Positions 53,934 to 62,088 of a DNA stretch of 64,000 nucleotides are shown here, piece by piece. Made by a program: the position numbers and the translations under genes. The stretch is taken from contig NZ_FNDS01000006.1 in NCBI RefSeq assembly GCF_900099785.1, positions 182,057 through 246,056 on the forward strand, given 5' to 3'. Position 1 is the first letter of the stretch; each line of letters starts with the position of its first letter. The stretch is from Pseudomonas panipatensis. Lineage in GTDB: Bacteria > Pseudomonadota > Gammaproteobacteria > Pseudomonadales > Pseudomonadaceae. The notes beneath the pieces were generated by a model. The model searched no databases. It was not told the origin of the DNA and saw only the letters and a program-made list of their open reading frames with translations.

Positions 53934-54512
53934 CTCGGAGCCGTCCGTTGTGGGACTGCGCGGGCAGTCGCGACAAGTGGTGCGCGCCGCGCCGACAGCG
54001 CCGCGTCAGGTCAGTGAGCCTGGCGCGCGGGCAGGGCGGTGGCGGGCGTTGGAGTCTGGGTCAGGCGCGCGGGGCGGCCTGCGGGCTGCGGGCGTGTAAC
54101 GGCAGCGAAGCGCGGGCGACGGACGGAGACAAGGCGGCGGAGTGTGGGTGCATGTGCATGAGGCGGTACCTGATTCTTGAAATTGTTATGGCCTTACGGC
54201 GTTTCGATCACGGGCATTCGGCAGGCAAGGGCAGCGAAGAGTGCCTACCGTTCAGGTGAATCCCCGTGGCCTGTTTTCGATGTTGCGCATCGGTTGAAAA
54301 AGCGTCAATTCGATAACCGGCCTTCTGTTCGCTGATCGAACACAAAACTAACTGGTTCGTACAATTTGAGTTGCCGCTCGAAAATACCCTGCGAATAATT
54401 CAATGGCCAGTCTTGCGCCTGCCGGGCTGGCCGAATTCCGGCGCGCGCCGACGATTGGTCCAGGTTGCGCGCAGACATGGCTCGGAGAAGCCCACAGACC
54501 AGGAGCTGAAGC
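53934..54512. other. 579-bp divergent region between MFS and quiC
   Basis: No convincing gene. The MFS-proximal part is GC-rich with Gly/Arg-type low-complexity frames. An AT-rich segment at 54170-54200 probably carries the MFS promoter and another at 54300-54400 the quiC promoter. It contains the IclR-type operator at 54327 and a related half-site, TTCGATAACCGG, at 54309. Confidence 0.55.
54327..54341. promoter_or_regulatory. IclR-type operator, copy B
   Basis: GTTCGCTGATCGAAC, identical to the site at 41599 in the porin/IclR spacer, 172 bp before quiC. The following bases (ACAAAACTAACTGGTTCG) also parallel copy A with a one-base shift. Confidence 0.65.
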
Positions 54513-56423
54513 ATGCAGCGCTCGATCGCCACCGTCTCCCTGAGCGGTACCCTGCCCGAAAAACTCGAAGCCATCGCCGCCGCCGGTTTCGACGGCGTGG
54601 AAATCTTCGAAAACGATCTGCTCTATTACGACGGCAGCCCGCGCGACGTGCGCGCGATGTGCGCCGACCTGGGACTGGCGATCGCCCTGTTCCAGCCGTT
54701 CCGCGATTTCGAGGGCTGCCGCCGCGACCGCCTGGCGCGCAACCTCGACCGCGCCGAACGCAAGTTCGACCTGATGCAGGAACTCGGCACCGACCTGGTG
54801 CTGGTCTGCAGCAACACCGCCGCCGACTCCCTGGGCGAGCGCGAGATCCTCGTCGACGACCTGCGCCTGCTCGCCGAGCGCGCCGGCGCCCGTGGCCTGC
54901 GCATCGGCTACGAAGCCCTGGCCTGGGGTCGCCATGTGCGCACTTGGCAGCAGGTCTGGGACATCGTCCGCAGCGCCGACCATCCGGCCCTGGGCGTGTT
55001 GCTGGACAGCTTCCACACCCTGTCGCTGCAGGGCGATCCCAGCCGGATCGCCGAGATTCCCGGCGAGAAGATCTTCTTCGTGCAGATGGCCGACGCGCCC
55101 CTGCTGGCCATGGACGTGCTGGAGTGGAGCCGGCACTTCCGTTGCTTCCCCGGCCAGGGCGAGTTCGACCTGCCCGGCTTCCTCGCACCGATCCTGAAGA
55201 GCGGCTACCAGGGCCCGCTGTCGCTGGAAATCTTCAACGACGGCTTCCGCGCCGCGCCGACCCGTGCCAATGCCGCCGACGGCCTGCGCTCGCTGCTTTA
55301 CCTGGAAGAGAAGACCCGCCGCCTGCTGGAGCAGGAAGGCGCGCCCGCCGCGCAGACTGACCTGCTCTTCGCGCCGCCGCCGGCGAGCCGCTACGACGGT
55401 GTCGAATTCCTCGAATTCGCCGTCGACGAAGCCCAGGGCGCGCGCCTCGCCGGCTGGCTGGAAAGCCTCGGTTTCGCCCGTGCCGGCGAGCACCGCTCGA
55501 AGGCGGTCAGCCTGCTGCGCCAGGGCGATATCAACCTGGTGCTCAACGCCGAGCCCTATTCCTTCGCCCACAACTTTTTCGAGGCCCACGGCCCCTCGCT
55601 GTGTGCCACCGCGCTGCGGGTGCGCGACGGCGCCCAGGCGCTGGAGCGCGCGCAGGCCTTCAAGGGCCAGCCGTTCCGTGGCCTGGTCGGCCCCAACGAG
55701 CGGGAAATCCCGGCGGTGCGCGCGCCGGACGGCAGCCTGATCTACCTGGTGGAGCCGGGCCAGCCTGGACAGACCATCTACGACAGCGACTTCAAGGTGA
55801 ACGACCAGGCCGTCGCCAGCGGCAGCCTGACCCGCATCGACCACATGGCCATGGCCCTGCCGGCCGAGAGCCTGGATAGCTGGGTGCTGTTCTACAAGAG
55901 CCTGTTCGATTTCGAGGCCGACGACGAAGTGGTCCTGCCGGACCCATACGGCCTGGTGAAAAGCCGCGCCATCCGCAGCCGCTGCGGCAGCGTGCGCTTG
56001 CCGCTGAACATCTCGGAGAACCGCAACACGGCGATCTCCCATGCGCTGTCCAGCTACCGCGGCTCGGGCGTGCACCACATCGCCTTCGCCTGCGACGACC
56101 TGTTCGCCGAAGTGACCCGCGCCAAGGAAGCCGGCGTGCCGCTGCTGGACATCCCGCTGAACTACTACGACGACCTGGCCGCGCGTTTCGACTTCGATGA
56201 CGAGTTCCTCAGCGAGCTGGCCTACTTCAACGTGCTCTACGATCGCGATGCCCAGGGCGGCGAGCTGTTCCATGTGTATACCGAGCCCTTCGAAGGCCGC
56301 TTCTTCTTCGAGCTGCTGCAGCGGCGCAATGGTTACGTCGGCTACGGCGCGGCGAACGTCGCGGTGCGCCTGGCGGCCATGGCCAAGGCGCGCAGCGGCG
56401 CGGCGCGCAAGGTGAAGCTGTAA
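54513..56423 (+). CDS. quiC: 3-dehydroshikimate dehydratase fused to HPPD-like domain
   Basis: 636 residues. The N-terminal about 270 residues are a TIM barrel of the sugar-isomerase superfamily (IAAAGFDGVEIFENDLLYYD; LLDSFHTLS; LSLEIFND). It converts 3-dehydroshikimate to protocatechuate. From about 290 on it is a two-module VOC domain like 4-hydroxyphenylpyruvate dioxygenase. The His-His-Glu metal triad of that fold is still present (IDHMAMA near 443, VHHIAFA near 522, FFFELLQR near 600). The fusion is the QuiC1 form known in pseudomonads. Central enzyme of the catabolic regulon. Confidence 0.92.
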   Translation: MQRSIATVSLSGTLPEKLEAIAAAGFDGVEIFENDLLYYDGSPRDVRAMCADLGLAIALFQPFRDFEGCRRDRLARNLDRAERKFDLMQELGTDLVLVCSNTAADSLGEREILVDDLRLLAERAGARGLRIGYEALAWGRHVRTWQQVWDIVRSADHPALGVLLDSFHTLSLQGDPSRIAEIPGEKIFFVQMADAPLLAMDVLEWSRHFRCFPGQGEFDLPGFLAPILKSGYQGPLSLEIFNDGFRAAPTRANAADGLRSLLYLEEKTRRLLEQEGAPAAQTDLLFAPPPASRYDGVEFLEFAVDEAQGARLAGWLESLGFARAGEHRSKAVSLLRQGDINLVLNAEPYSFAHNFFEAHGPSLCATALRVRDGAQALERAQAFKGQPFRGLVGPNEREIPAVRAPDGSLIYLVEPGQPGQTIYDSDFKVNDQAVASGSLTRIDHMAMALPAESLDSWVLFYKSLFDFEADDEVVLPDPYGLVKSRAIRSRCGSVRLPLNISENRNTAISHALSSYRGSGVHHIAFACDDLFAEVTRAKEAGVPLLDIPLNYYDDLAARFDFDDEFLSELAYFNVLYDRDAQGGELFHVYTEPFEGRFFFELLQRRNGYVGYGAANVAVRLAAMAKARSGAARKVKL

Positions 56424-56496
56424 GCCGCACGGACCGGCTGGCGGCGGCGAGCGATCGTCGCCGCGCGTTCTTCCTTCGCGCCTTGGCTCGGACCAT

Positions 56497-56509
56497 AATT
56501 GCCGCAATT
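56497..56509. promoter_or_regulatory. possible TetR operator
   Basis: AATTGCCGCAATT is a perfect inverted repeat (5-bp arms, 3-base centre) 24 bp upstream of the TetR-family gene, in a position suited to autorepression. Confidence 0.4.
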
Positions 56510-56532
56510 CCGCCCTTGGCTGTGAGCCTGCT

Positions 56533-57201
56533 ATGTCGAACGTCGCCGATACCCTTGAAACCCCTGTGGAAGTTCGTGGCAAGGGTCGCAAGAACAATCC
56601 CGAGAAGACCCGCGAGGGTATCCTCCAGGCGGCCGTCGCCGAGTTCGTCCAGCAGGGGCTGTCCGGGGCGCGGGTCGATGCCATCGCCGAGCGCACGCAT
56701 ACCTCCAAGCGCATGATCTATTACTACTTCGGCAGCAAGGAGCAGCTCTATGTCGAGGTCCTGGAGAAGCTCTACGGCGATATCCGGCAGACTGAAAGCA
56801 AGTTGCATCTGGCCGAGCTGGAGCCGCTGGAAGCGATCCGCCGCACGGTGGAGTTCGCCTTCGACCACCATGACCGCAACATCGACTTCGTGCGCATCGT
56901 CAGCATCGAGAACATCCATCACGGCGAGAACGTGAAGAAGTCCACGGTGATCCGCTCGATGAGCAACACCATGCTCCATTCGCTGGCCGAGATTCTTCGC
57001 CGCGGCGAGGCGCAGGGGCTGTTCCGCGCCGGCATCGACCCGCTCGACCTGCACCTGCTGATCAGTTCCTTCTGCTTCTACCGCGTGTCGAACCGCAACA
57101 CCTTCGGCGAAATCTTCCAGATCGACCTGGCCGACGAGCAGGTCAAGCAGCGCCACAAGGCGATGATCTGCGAGGCGGTGCTGCGCTACATCCAGCGCTG
57201 A
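56533..57201 (+). CDS. TetR/AcrR-family transcriptional regulator
   Basis: 222 residues. N-terminal helix-turn-helix EGILQAAVAEFVQQGLSGAR then VDAIAERTHTSKRMIYYYFG (about 30-75), C-terminal all-helical ligand domain. A long polar N-terminal arm precedes the DNA-binding domain. It follows quiC by 109 bp and converges on the flavoprotein gene with a 16-bp overlap. Likely a repressor of quiC-linked genes; its ligand is unknown. Confidence 0.88.
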   Translation: MSNVADTLETPVEVRGKGRKNNPEKTREGILQAAVAEFVQQGLSGARVDAIAERTHTSKRMIYYYFGSKEQLYVEVLEKLYGDIRQTESKLHLAELEPLEAIRRTVEFAFDHHDRNIDFVRIVSIENIHHGENVKKSTVIRSMSNTMLHSLAEILRRGEAQGLFRAGIDPLDLHLLISSFCFYRVSNRNTFGEIFQIDLADEQVKQRHKAMICEAVLRYIQR

Positions 57202-58937
57202 GGCGTGGCGCATTCGCACGGCTCCCGGGGCGCTGCCGGCACCGGTCGGTCGCTCTGCCTGGCCAGGGCCAAGCCGGCGAGATAGCCGAAGGTCATCCCC
57301 GGTCCCAGGGTGATGCCGCCGCTGGGGTAGTGCCCGGCCATCACGCTGGCCATGTCGTTGCCCACCGCGAACAGACCGGCAATCGGCTGCTGCCGGGCAT
57401 CCAGCACCCGCGCCGAGGCGTCGGTGCAGAGCCCGGCGAAGGTGCCGAGGCTGCCCGGCAGCAACTTCACCGCATAGAACGGCCCCTGGCGCAGCGCCCG
57501 CAGCGACGGGTTGGGGCGGTTCAGCGGCTCGCCCTGGGCTTTGTTGTAGGCCGAGGCGCCACGCTGGAAATCCGGGTCCTCGCCGCGCGCCGCCTGTTCA
57601 TTGAAGCGCGCCACGCTGGCCGCCAGTCGTTCGGCGTCGATCCCGCAGCGATCCGCCAGTTCGGCCAGGTCGCGGCCCTTGAACAGATAGCCGCGCCGTT
57701 CGTACCAGGCCGCCGGGAAGGGCCAGGGCTTGGCCCAGCCGATGCCATAGCGGCGGCGCGCCTGGCGGTCGCAGATCAGCCAGGCTTCGTGCGGCTCGCC
57801 GGCCGGGGTGGCGCGGAACAGCGCATTCATGAAGTCGTGGTAGCAGTCGGCCTCGTTGCAGAAGCGCCGGCCGTCGCGGCGCACGGCGAGGAAGCCGGGC
57901 TTGGCGCGGTCGATCAGGTGCGGGAAGTGGCCGAGCGTGCCGTCGCCGCGCGGCACCAGCGACACCGGCGCCCAGGCCCCGGCATGGGCCAGTTCGCCGC
58001 TGAGCTGGGCGCCGACCGCTTCGCCCAGGCGCAGGCCGTCGCCGCTGTTCTGCGCTGGCGCGGCGGAGCGGTGCTCGACGCCGTTTGGCGCGTGCGGCAT
58101 CCATTCGGCGATGCGCGCGGTGTCATGCGGGAAGCCGCCGCAGGCCAGGACCACGCCGCGCCGCGCGCGAACCTCCAGGCCGCCGGCGAGGCGCGCGCCG
58201 CAGACACGGCCGTCGGCGCGCAGCAGGGCGTTGGCCGGCGCTTCGGTGAGTAGGCTCACGCCCAGGTCCAAAGCGCTGCGCAGCAGGCGCGCGACCAGGG
58301 CATTGCCGTTGACCAGGTGCATGCCGCGCCCGTGGCGGAGCAGGTCGCGGGTATGCCGCAGCAGGCGCCCGGCGACGTAGAGCGCGGCTCTCGGCGAGCG
58401 GCTGGCGTTGAAGAAGTTGGCCATGTCGGCGCCGCCGGCGATGCCCATGCCGGCCAGGCTGACGATGTCCAGCGGCGCGCGCAGCTTGTCGATCCACGGG
58501 CCGAGCAGGCGGCCATCGAAGGGTTGCGCGCAGAGCGAGCGGCCGCCGCGGACGGCACCGTCACCCTCGTGCATGTCGGGCATGCGGCTGCCGCAGACGA
58601 AGCGCACGGCGGTGTGGCGCTGGAAGAACTCGACCATCGCCGGGCCGTGCTGGAGAAAGGCGCGCTGGCGTTCATCGAGGACGTCGCGCTGGGTCTGCGC
58701 GCGCAGGTAGCGCTCCGGCGCGTCGCCTTCTTCCAGCAGGCCCTCGGCCACCGCCAGCGGGTTGCGTGGAATCCATAGCCAGCCGCCGGACCAGGCGCTG
58801 GTGCCGCCGAGCTGGCTGGCCTTTTCCGCCACTATCACCGTCAGCCCGTGGTGTGCGGCGGTCACCGCGGCGGCCAGGCCGGCGGCGCCGGAGCCGATGA
58901 CCAGGACATCGCAGTCGAGGATGCGCGTCTGTTGCAT
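57186..58937 (-). CDS. FAD-dependent oxidoreductase, 3-ketosteroid dehydrogenase-like
   Basis: 583 residues. The FAD motif VLVIGSGAAGLAAAV (about 10-24) and GGTSAWSGGWLWIPRN near 47, with the C-terminal YPSGGITLGPGMTFGYLAG, are typical of the KstD/fumarate-reductase flavoprotein family. Such enzymes remove two hydrogens from a ring carbon pair next to a carbonyl. ATG 58937 is favoured because it starts right at the FAD fold. It is the last gene of a minus-strand operon with a NIPSNAP gene, a second flavoprotein and a shikimate dehydrogenase. Confidence 0.85.
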   Translation of the reverse strand: MQQTRILDCDVLVIGSGAAGLAAAVTAAHHGLTVIVAEKASQLGGTSAWSGGWLWIPRNPLAVAEGLLEEGDAPERYLRAQTQRDVLDERQRAFLQHGPAMVEFFQRHTAVRFVCGSRMPDMHEGDGAVRGGRSLCAQPFDGRLLGPWIDKLRAPLDIVSLAGMGIAGGADMANFFNASRSPRAALYVAGRLLRHTRDLLRHGRGMHLVNGNALVARLLRSALDLGVSLLTEAPANALLRADGRVCGARLAGGLEVRARRGVVLACGGFPHDTARIAEWMPHAPNGVEHRSAAPAQNSGDGLRLGEAVGAQLSGELAHAGAWAPVSLVPRGDGTLGHFPHLIDRAKPGFLAVRRDGRRFCNEADCYHDFMNALFRATPAGEPHEAWLICDRQARRRYGIGWAKPWPFPAAWYERRGYLFKGRDLAELADRCGIDAERLAASVARFNEQAARGEDPDFQRGASAYNKAQGEPLNRPNPSLRALRQGPFYAVKLLPGSLGTFAGLCTDASARVLDARQQPIAGLFAVGNDMASVMAGHYPSGGITLGPGMTFGYLAGLALARQSDRPVPAAPREPCECATPQRWM

Positions 58938-58998
58938 GCAAAGCGTCCGAATGGGAGTGGGGCGACGGCCAGCGATTGCCGGGCCGCCGCGACAGGGC

Positions 58999-59319
58999 TC
59001 AGGGCAGCGGCGAGAAGGCGGTCGGCTTGAGCAGGCGCGACTCCAGGCGCAGCACCGCGCCGAGTTCCCGGTTGCGCCGGCCGAATTCCGCCCAGCGCGG
59101 GTCGGCGGCCATGCGCGCGCGACAGGCGGCGCGTTCGTCGAGGCTGTCGTAGGCCCAGATGTGCTGGACCTGGTTGGCTTCGCCGAATTCGGTGGTGAAG
59201 AAGCCCACCAGGCGTCCCAGGTGCTCACTCTGCACCGGCAGCGCGTGGCTCTGGTAGAGGGCCAGCCAATCGCCCAATTTCAGCGGATCGATGGTGTAGG
59301 TACGCAGTTCGTAATACAT
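58999..59319 (-). CDS. NIPSNAP-family protein
   Basis: 106 residues, starting MYYELRTYTIDPLKLGDWLA, with HLGRLVGFFTTEFGEANQV and VQHIWAYDSLDERAA, all typical of the NIPSNAP dimeric alpha-beta-barrel fold. The ATG lies three bases after the upstream flavoprotein stop, so it is coupled to it. In catabolic clusters small proteins with this fold sometimes act as isomerases or monooxygenase partners; the role here is unknown. Confidence 0.82.
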   Translation of the reverse strand: MYYELRTYTIDPLKLGDWLALYQSHALPVQSEHLGRLVGFFTTEFGEANQVQHIWAYDSLDERAACRARMAADPRWAEFGRRNRELGAVLRLESRLLKPTAFSPLP

Positions 59320-59321
59320 GT

Positions 59322-61067
59322 TCAGAGCTCCCGTTGAGTGGTCAGTGCGGCCGGTGCGCGCAGGCGCTCGGCGATGTGCATGGCGGCGATCCAGCCGAAG
59401 GTCAGGCCGGGGCCGATGGTGATGCCGGGGCCGGGGTAGGTGCCGCGCATCAGCGAGTTCATGTCGTTGCCGGCGGCGTACAGGCCGGCGATGGGCGCGC
59501 CGTCGCGGTCGAGCACATTGGCCTGGGCGTCGGTCAGCAGGCCGCGCGCCGAACCGAGGTCGCCGGTGTGCACGCGGATGGCGTAGTAGGGCGCCTTGCT
59601 CAGTGGCGCCAGGCATGGATTGGGCTGGTGCGCCGGGTCGCCCATGTAGCGGTTGTAGCTGTTGCCGCCCTTGCCGAAGGCGCGGTCGACGCCGTCGCGG
59701 GCGTCGGCGTTGAAGCGTTCGAGTGTGGCGCGCAGGCCCTGCGGATCGACGCCGATGGCGGTGGCCAGGGCTTCCGGCGAAGCGGCGCGGTGCAGGTAGC
59801 CGGCGTCGATCAGTGCCGCGTTGTTCACCGGCTTGGGCCGCGCCAGGCCGAGGCCGTAGGCGTCCATCGCGCTGGCGTCGCAGATCAGCCAGCAGGGCGC
59901 GTTGCCGCCGGCGGACGGGTTGCCGGAGAACATCGCCTGGACGAAGTAGTGGTAGGAGTTCGACTCGTTGACGAAGCGCTGGCCGGCGCGGTTCACCGCG
60001 ATCACCCCGGGCTTGGCGCGGTCGGTGACCAGGTGCGGGAAGCGTTCGCGCTCGCCATTGGCGTGACACAGCTCGGAAACCGGCGCCCAGAAGAAGTTGG
60101 CGGCCAGGTCCTGGCCGCTGGCGGCGTTGACCGCTGCGCCCAGGCGCAGGGCGGCGCCGTCGTTTTCCGCCGGCGACATGCTCAGGTGCGGCGAGCCGGT
60201 GTCCGGGCGGTTCGCCGCGGCGATGGCGCCAGCGGCGAAGCCGCCCATGGCGCAGACCACCCCGCCGCGCGCGCGCACCCGCTCGACGCCGCCGGCGCGC
60301 TGGACCTCGACGCCGAGCACCGCGCCCTGTTCGACGATCAGTGCCTTGGCGGCGCTGTTCAACCACAGCTCGGCGCCCTGGGCGAAAGCGCTGCTGGCCA
60401 GCCGCGCGATCAAGGCGTTGCCGGTGGTCAGGCGGGTGCCGCGCGGCTGGCTGAGGCGGTCGAGGCCGTAGCGGGCCAGCAGTTTCAGGCAATGCCAGAG
60501 GGACTTCGGCGAGCGGCGGAAGCTGAGGAAATGCTGGATGTCCACGCGATTGACCATCATGCCGCCGAACAGCAGCATGCCCGGCGGCGGCATGCGCAGG
60601 TCCTTGAAGCGCTCGCCGAGCCGGCGGCCGTCGTACTCGACCATCTCCAGGGCGCGGCCGAAGTCGGTGGCGCCTTCCTCGTCGGGGTAGTAGTCCGGCG
60701 ACAGCGGGCGCAGCGCATAGCGCAGCTCGGTGTGCGCCTCCAGCCAGCGCAGCGCTTCATGGCCGCGCTCGATGAAGGCATCGACCAGCGCGGCGTCGTA
60801 GCCGGCGCCGATGATTCGCTTCAGGTAGCGGCGCATGGCTTCCGGCGAATCCTCGACGCCAGCGGCGCGGGCCTGGTTGCTGCCATGGATCCAGGCGGCG
60901 CCCCCGGAGATCGCCGAGGTGCCGCCGAAGCGGGCGGCCTTTTCCACGATCAGTACGCGCAGGCCATGGCAGGCGGCGGTGGCCGCGGCGGCGAAGGCGG
61001 CGGCGCCGCTGCCGAGCACCACGACATCGTATTCGTGGGTGAAGGCGGGACGGGCAATGCTGTTCAT
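59322..61067 (-). CDS. FAD-dependent oxidoreductase, 3-ketosteroid dehydrogenase-like (second copy)
   Basis: 581 residues, paralogous to the protein at 57186: VVVLGSGAAAFAAAATAA near 16 (a variant glycine motif, GSGAAAFA), RFGGTSAISGGAAWIHG and the C-terminal GNDMNSLMRGTYPGPGITIG. Two flavin dehydrogenases of this kind in one operon suggest consecutive ring dehydrogenations. It starts four bases after the shikimate dehydrogenase stop. Confidence 0.85.
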   Translation of the reverse strand: MNSIARPAFTHEYDVVVLGSGAAAFAAAATAACHGLRVLIVEKAARFGGTSAISGGAAWIHGSNQARAAGVEDSPEAMRRYLKRIIGAGYDAALVDAFIERGHEALRWLEAHTELRYALRPLSPDYYPDEEGATDFGRALEMVEYDGRRLGERFKDLRMPPPGMLLFGGMMVNRVDIQHFLSFRRSPKSLWHCLKLLARYGLDRLSQPRGTRLTTGNALIARLASSAFAQGAELWLNSAAKALIVEQGAVLGVEVQRAGGVERVRARGGVVCAMGGFAAGAIAAANRPDTGSPHLSMSPAENDGAALRLGAAVNAASGQDLAANFFWAPVSELCHANGERERFPHLVTDRAKPGVIAVNRAGQRFVNESNSYHYFVQAMFSGNPSAGGNAPCWLICDASAMDAYGLGLARPKPVNNAALIDAGYLHRAASPEALATAIGVDPQGLRATLERFNADARDGVDRAFGKGGNSYNRYMGDPAHQPNPCLAPLSKAPYYAIRVHTGDLGSARGLLTDAQANVLDRDGAPIAGLYAAGNDMNSLMRGTYPGPGITIGPGLTFGWIAAMHIAERLRAPAALTTQREL

Positions 61068-61071
61068 GGCC

Positions 61072-61881
61072 TCAGATCTCCAGCGGCGTCACGCCCATGA
61101 AGGCGCCGAGGTTGCCGAGCTGGGCGCGGGCCATTTGCGCGCCGCTCTGGATCGCGCAGCCGCGCGCGCGGGCGGCGGCCAGCAGCGGGGTGATTTCCGG
61201 CGCGGTGACCACATCGGCGACCAGGGTGGCGGGGCGCAAGCCATCGAGCAGGGCGGCCGGCAGCGGCAGTTCGCCGCTGTCGCCCATGCCCACTGGCGAG
61301 GCGTTGACCAGCAGGTCCAGGCCTTCCAGGCTGGCGTAGCCGGTGTCGATGGTCAGCGCCGGGAAGGCCTTGCCGAGCAGCTCGGCGAGGGCGCTGAGGC
61401 GTTCCGCGCCGGGATCGGCAAGCAGCAGCCGGCTGACCCCGGCCTCGGCCAGCGCGTAGGCGATGGCGCTGCCGACGCCGCCGGCGCCGAGCACCAGGGC
61501 GCGCTTGCCACGGGCGTCGAAACCCTGGGCGCGGGCCGCGTTGAGGAAGCCTTCGCCGTCGACGTTGTCGCCGAGCAGGCGGCCGTCGGCGTCGCGGCGG
61601 ATGACGTTGACCGAACGCAGCGCGGCGGCGCGCGCGCTGAGGCCATCGAGGCGCCCGGCGAGGCTCTGCTTGTAGGGCACGGTGACTACGCAGCCACGCA
61701 GGTTGCGCCAGCCGCGCAGGCTGGCGAGGAAGGCGTCCAGCGCGTTGTCCCGCAGGTCGATGGCGATCATCGCCAGGTCCCGGCCGTTGGCGGCGAACCA
61801 GGTGTTGAAGTTCTCCGGCGATTTCACCTGCGCAATGGGCGAACCGACGATCGCGACCAGTTCGGTCGAACCACGAATCAT
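61072..61881 (-). CDS. shikimate/quinate dehydrogenase family protein (AroE-like)
   Basis: 269 residues. VGSPIAQVKSPENFN at the substrate site, the catalytic Lys in VTVPYKQSL near 69, the catalytic Asp in NVDGEGFLNA near 106, and the NAD(P) loop VLGAGGVGSAIAYALAEAG. The ATG follows GGAGG at 6 bases. It heads a four-gene operon and is divergent from an IclR gene. In this setting it is more likely a catabolic dehydrogenase than the biosynthetic AroE. Confidence 0.88.
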   Translation of the reverse strand: MIRGSTELVAIVGSPIAQVKSPENFNTWFAANGRDLAMIAIDLRDNALDAFLASLRGWRNLRGCVVTVPYKQSLAGRLDGLSARAAALRSVNVIRRDADGRLLGDNVDGEGFLNAARAQGFDARGKRALVLGAGGVGSAIAYALAEAGVSRLLLADPGAERLSALAELLGKAFPALTIDTGYASLEGLDLLVNASPVGMGDSGELPLPAALLDGLRPATLVADVVTAPEITPLLAAARARGCAIQSGAQMARAQLGNLGAFMGVTPLEI

Positions 61882-61972
61882 GCTGACCTCCAGGGGTTCT
61901 TGGCGTTGTTCTGCCGCCAAGGTTGCCGCCGTCGGGAGGGTGGCTCAACGCGCTTATCGGGCGTTTGGCGCG

Positions 61973-62001
61973 TTAATCGCAGCCGACTTGCGATAATCGC
62001 A
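61973..62001. promoter_or_regulatory. IclR-type operator between AroE-like operon and iclR
   Basis: TGCGATAATCGCA (61989-62001) is a perfect palindrome matching the PcaR/PcaU-type site as I recall it. A direct copy of its half, TTAATCGCA, begins at 61973, exactly 20 bp (two helical turns) earlier. Palindrome plus in-phase direct repeat is the layout described for PcaU and PobR. Confidence 0.6.
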
Positions 62002-62088
62002 CTGCCATGGCGAAATTCCTCATGCCCAGCTGTTCCCAGCGCCCCGCTGGCTGACCATGCTCTGCGGCAGACACCCTGGAGCCTTCTC

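Noticed and set aside
53948-54259. Small plus-strand frame in the MFS/quiC spacer
   Set aside because: Its translation is Gly/Arg/Ala-rich with no ribosome site and no recognisable family; it lies over expected promoter DNA.
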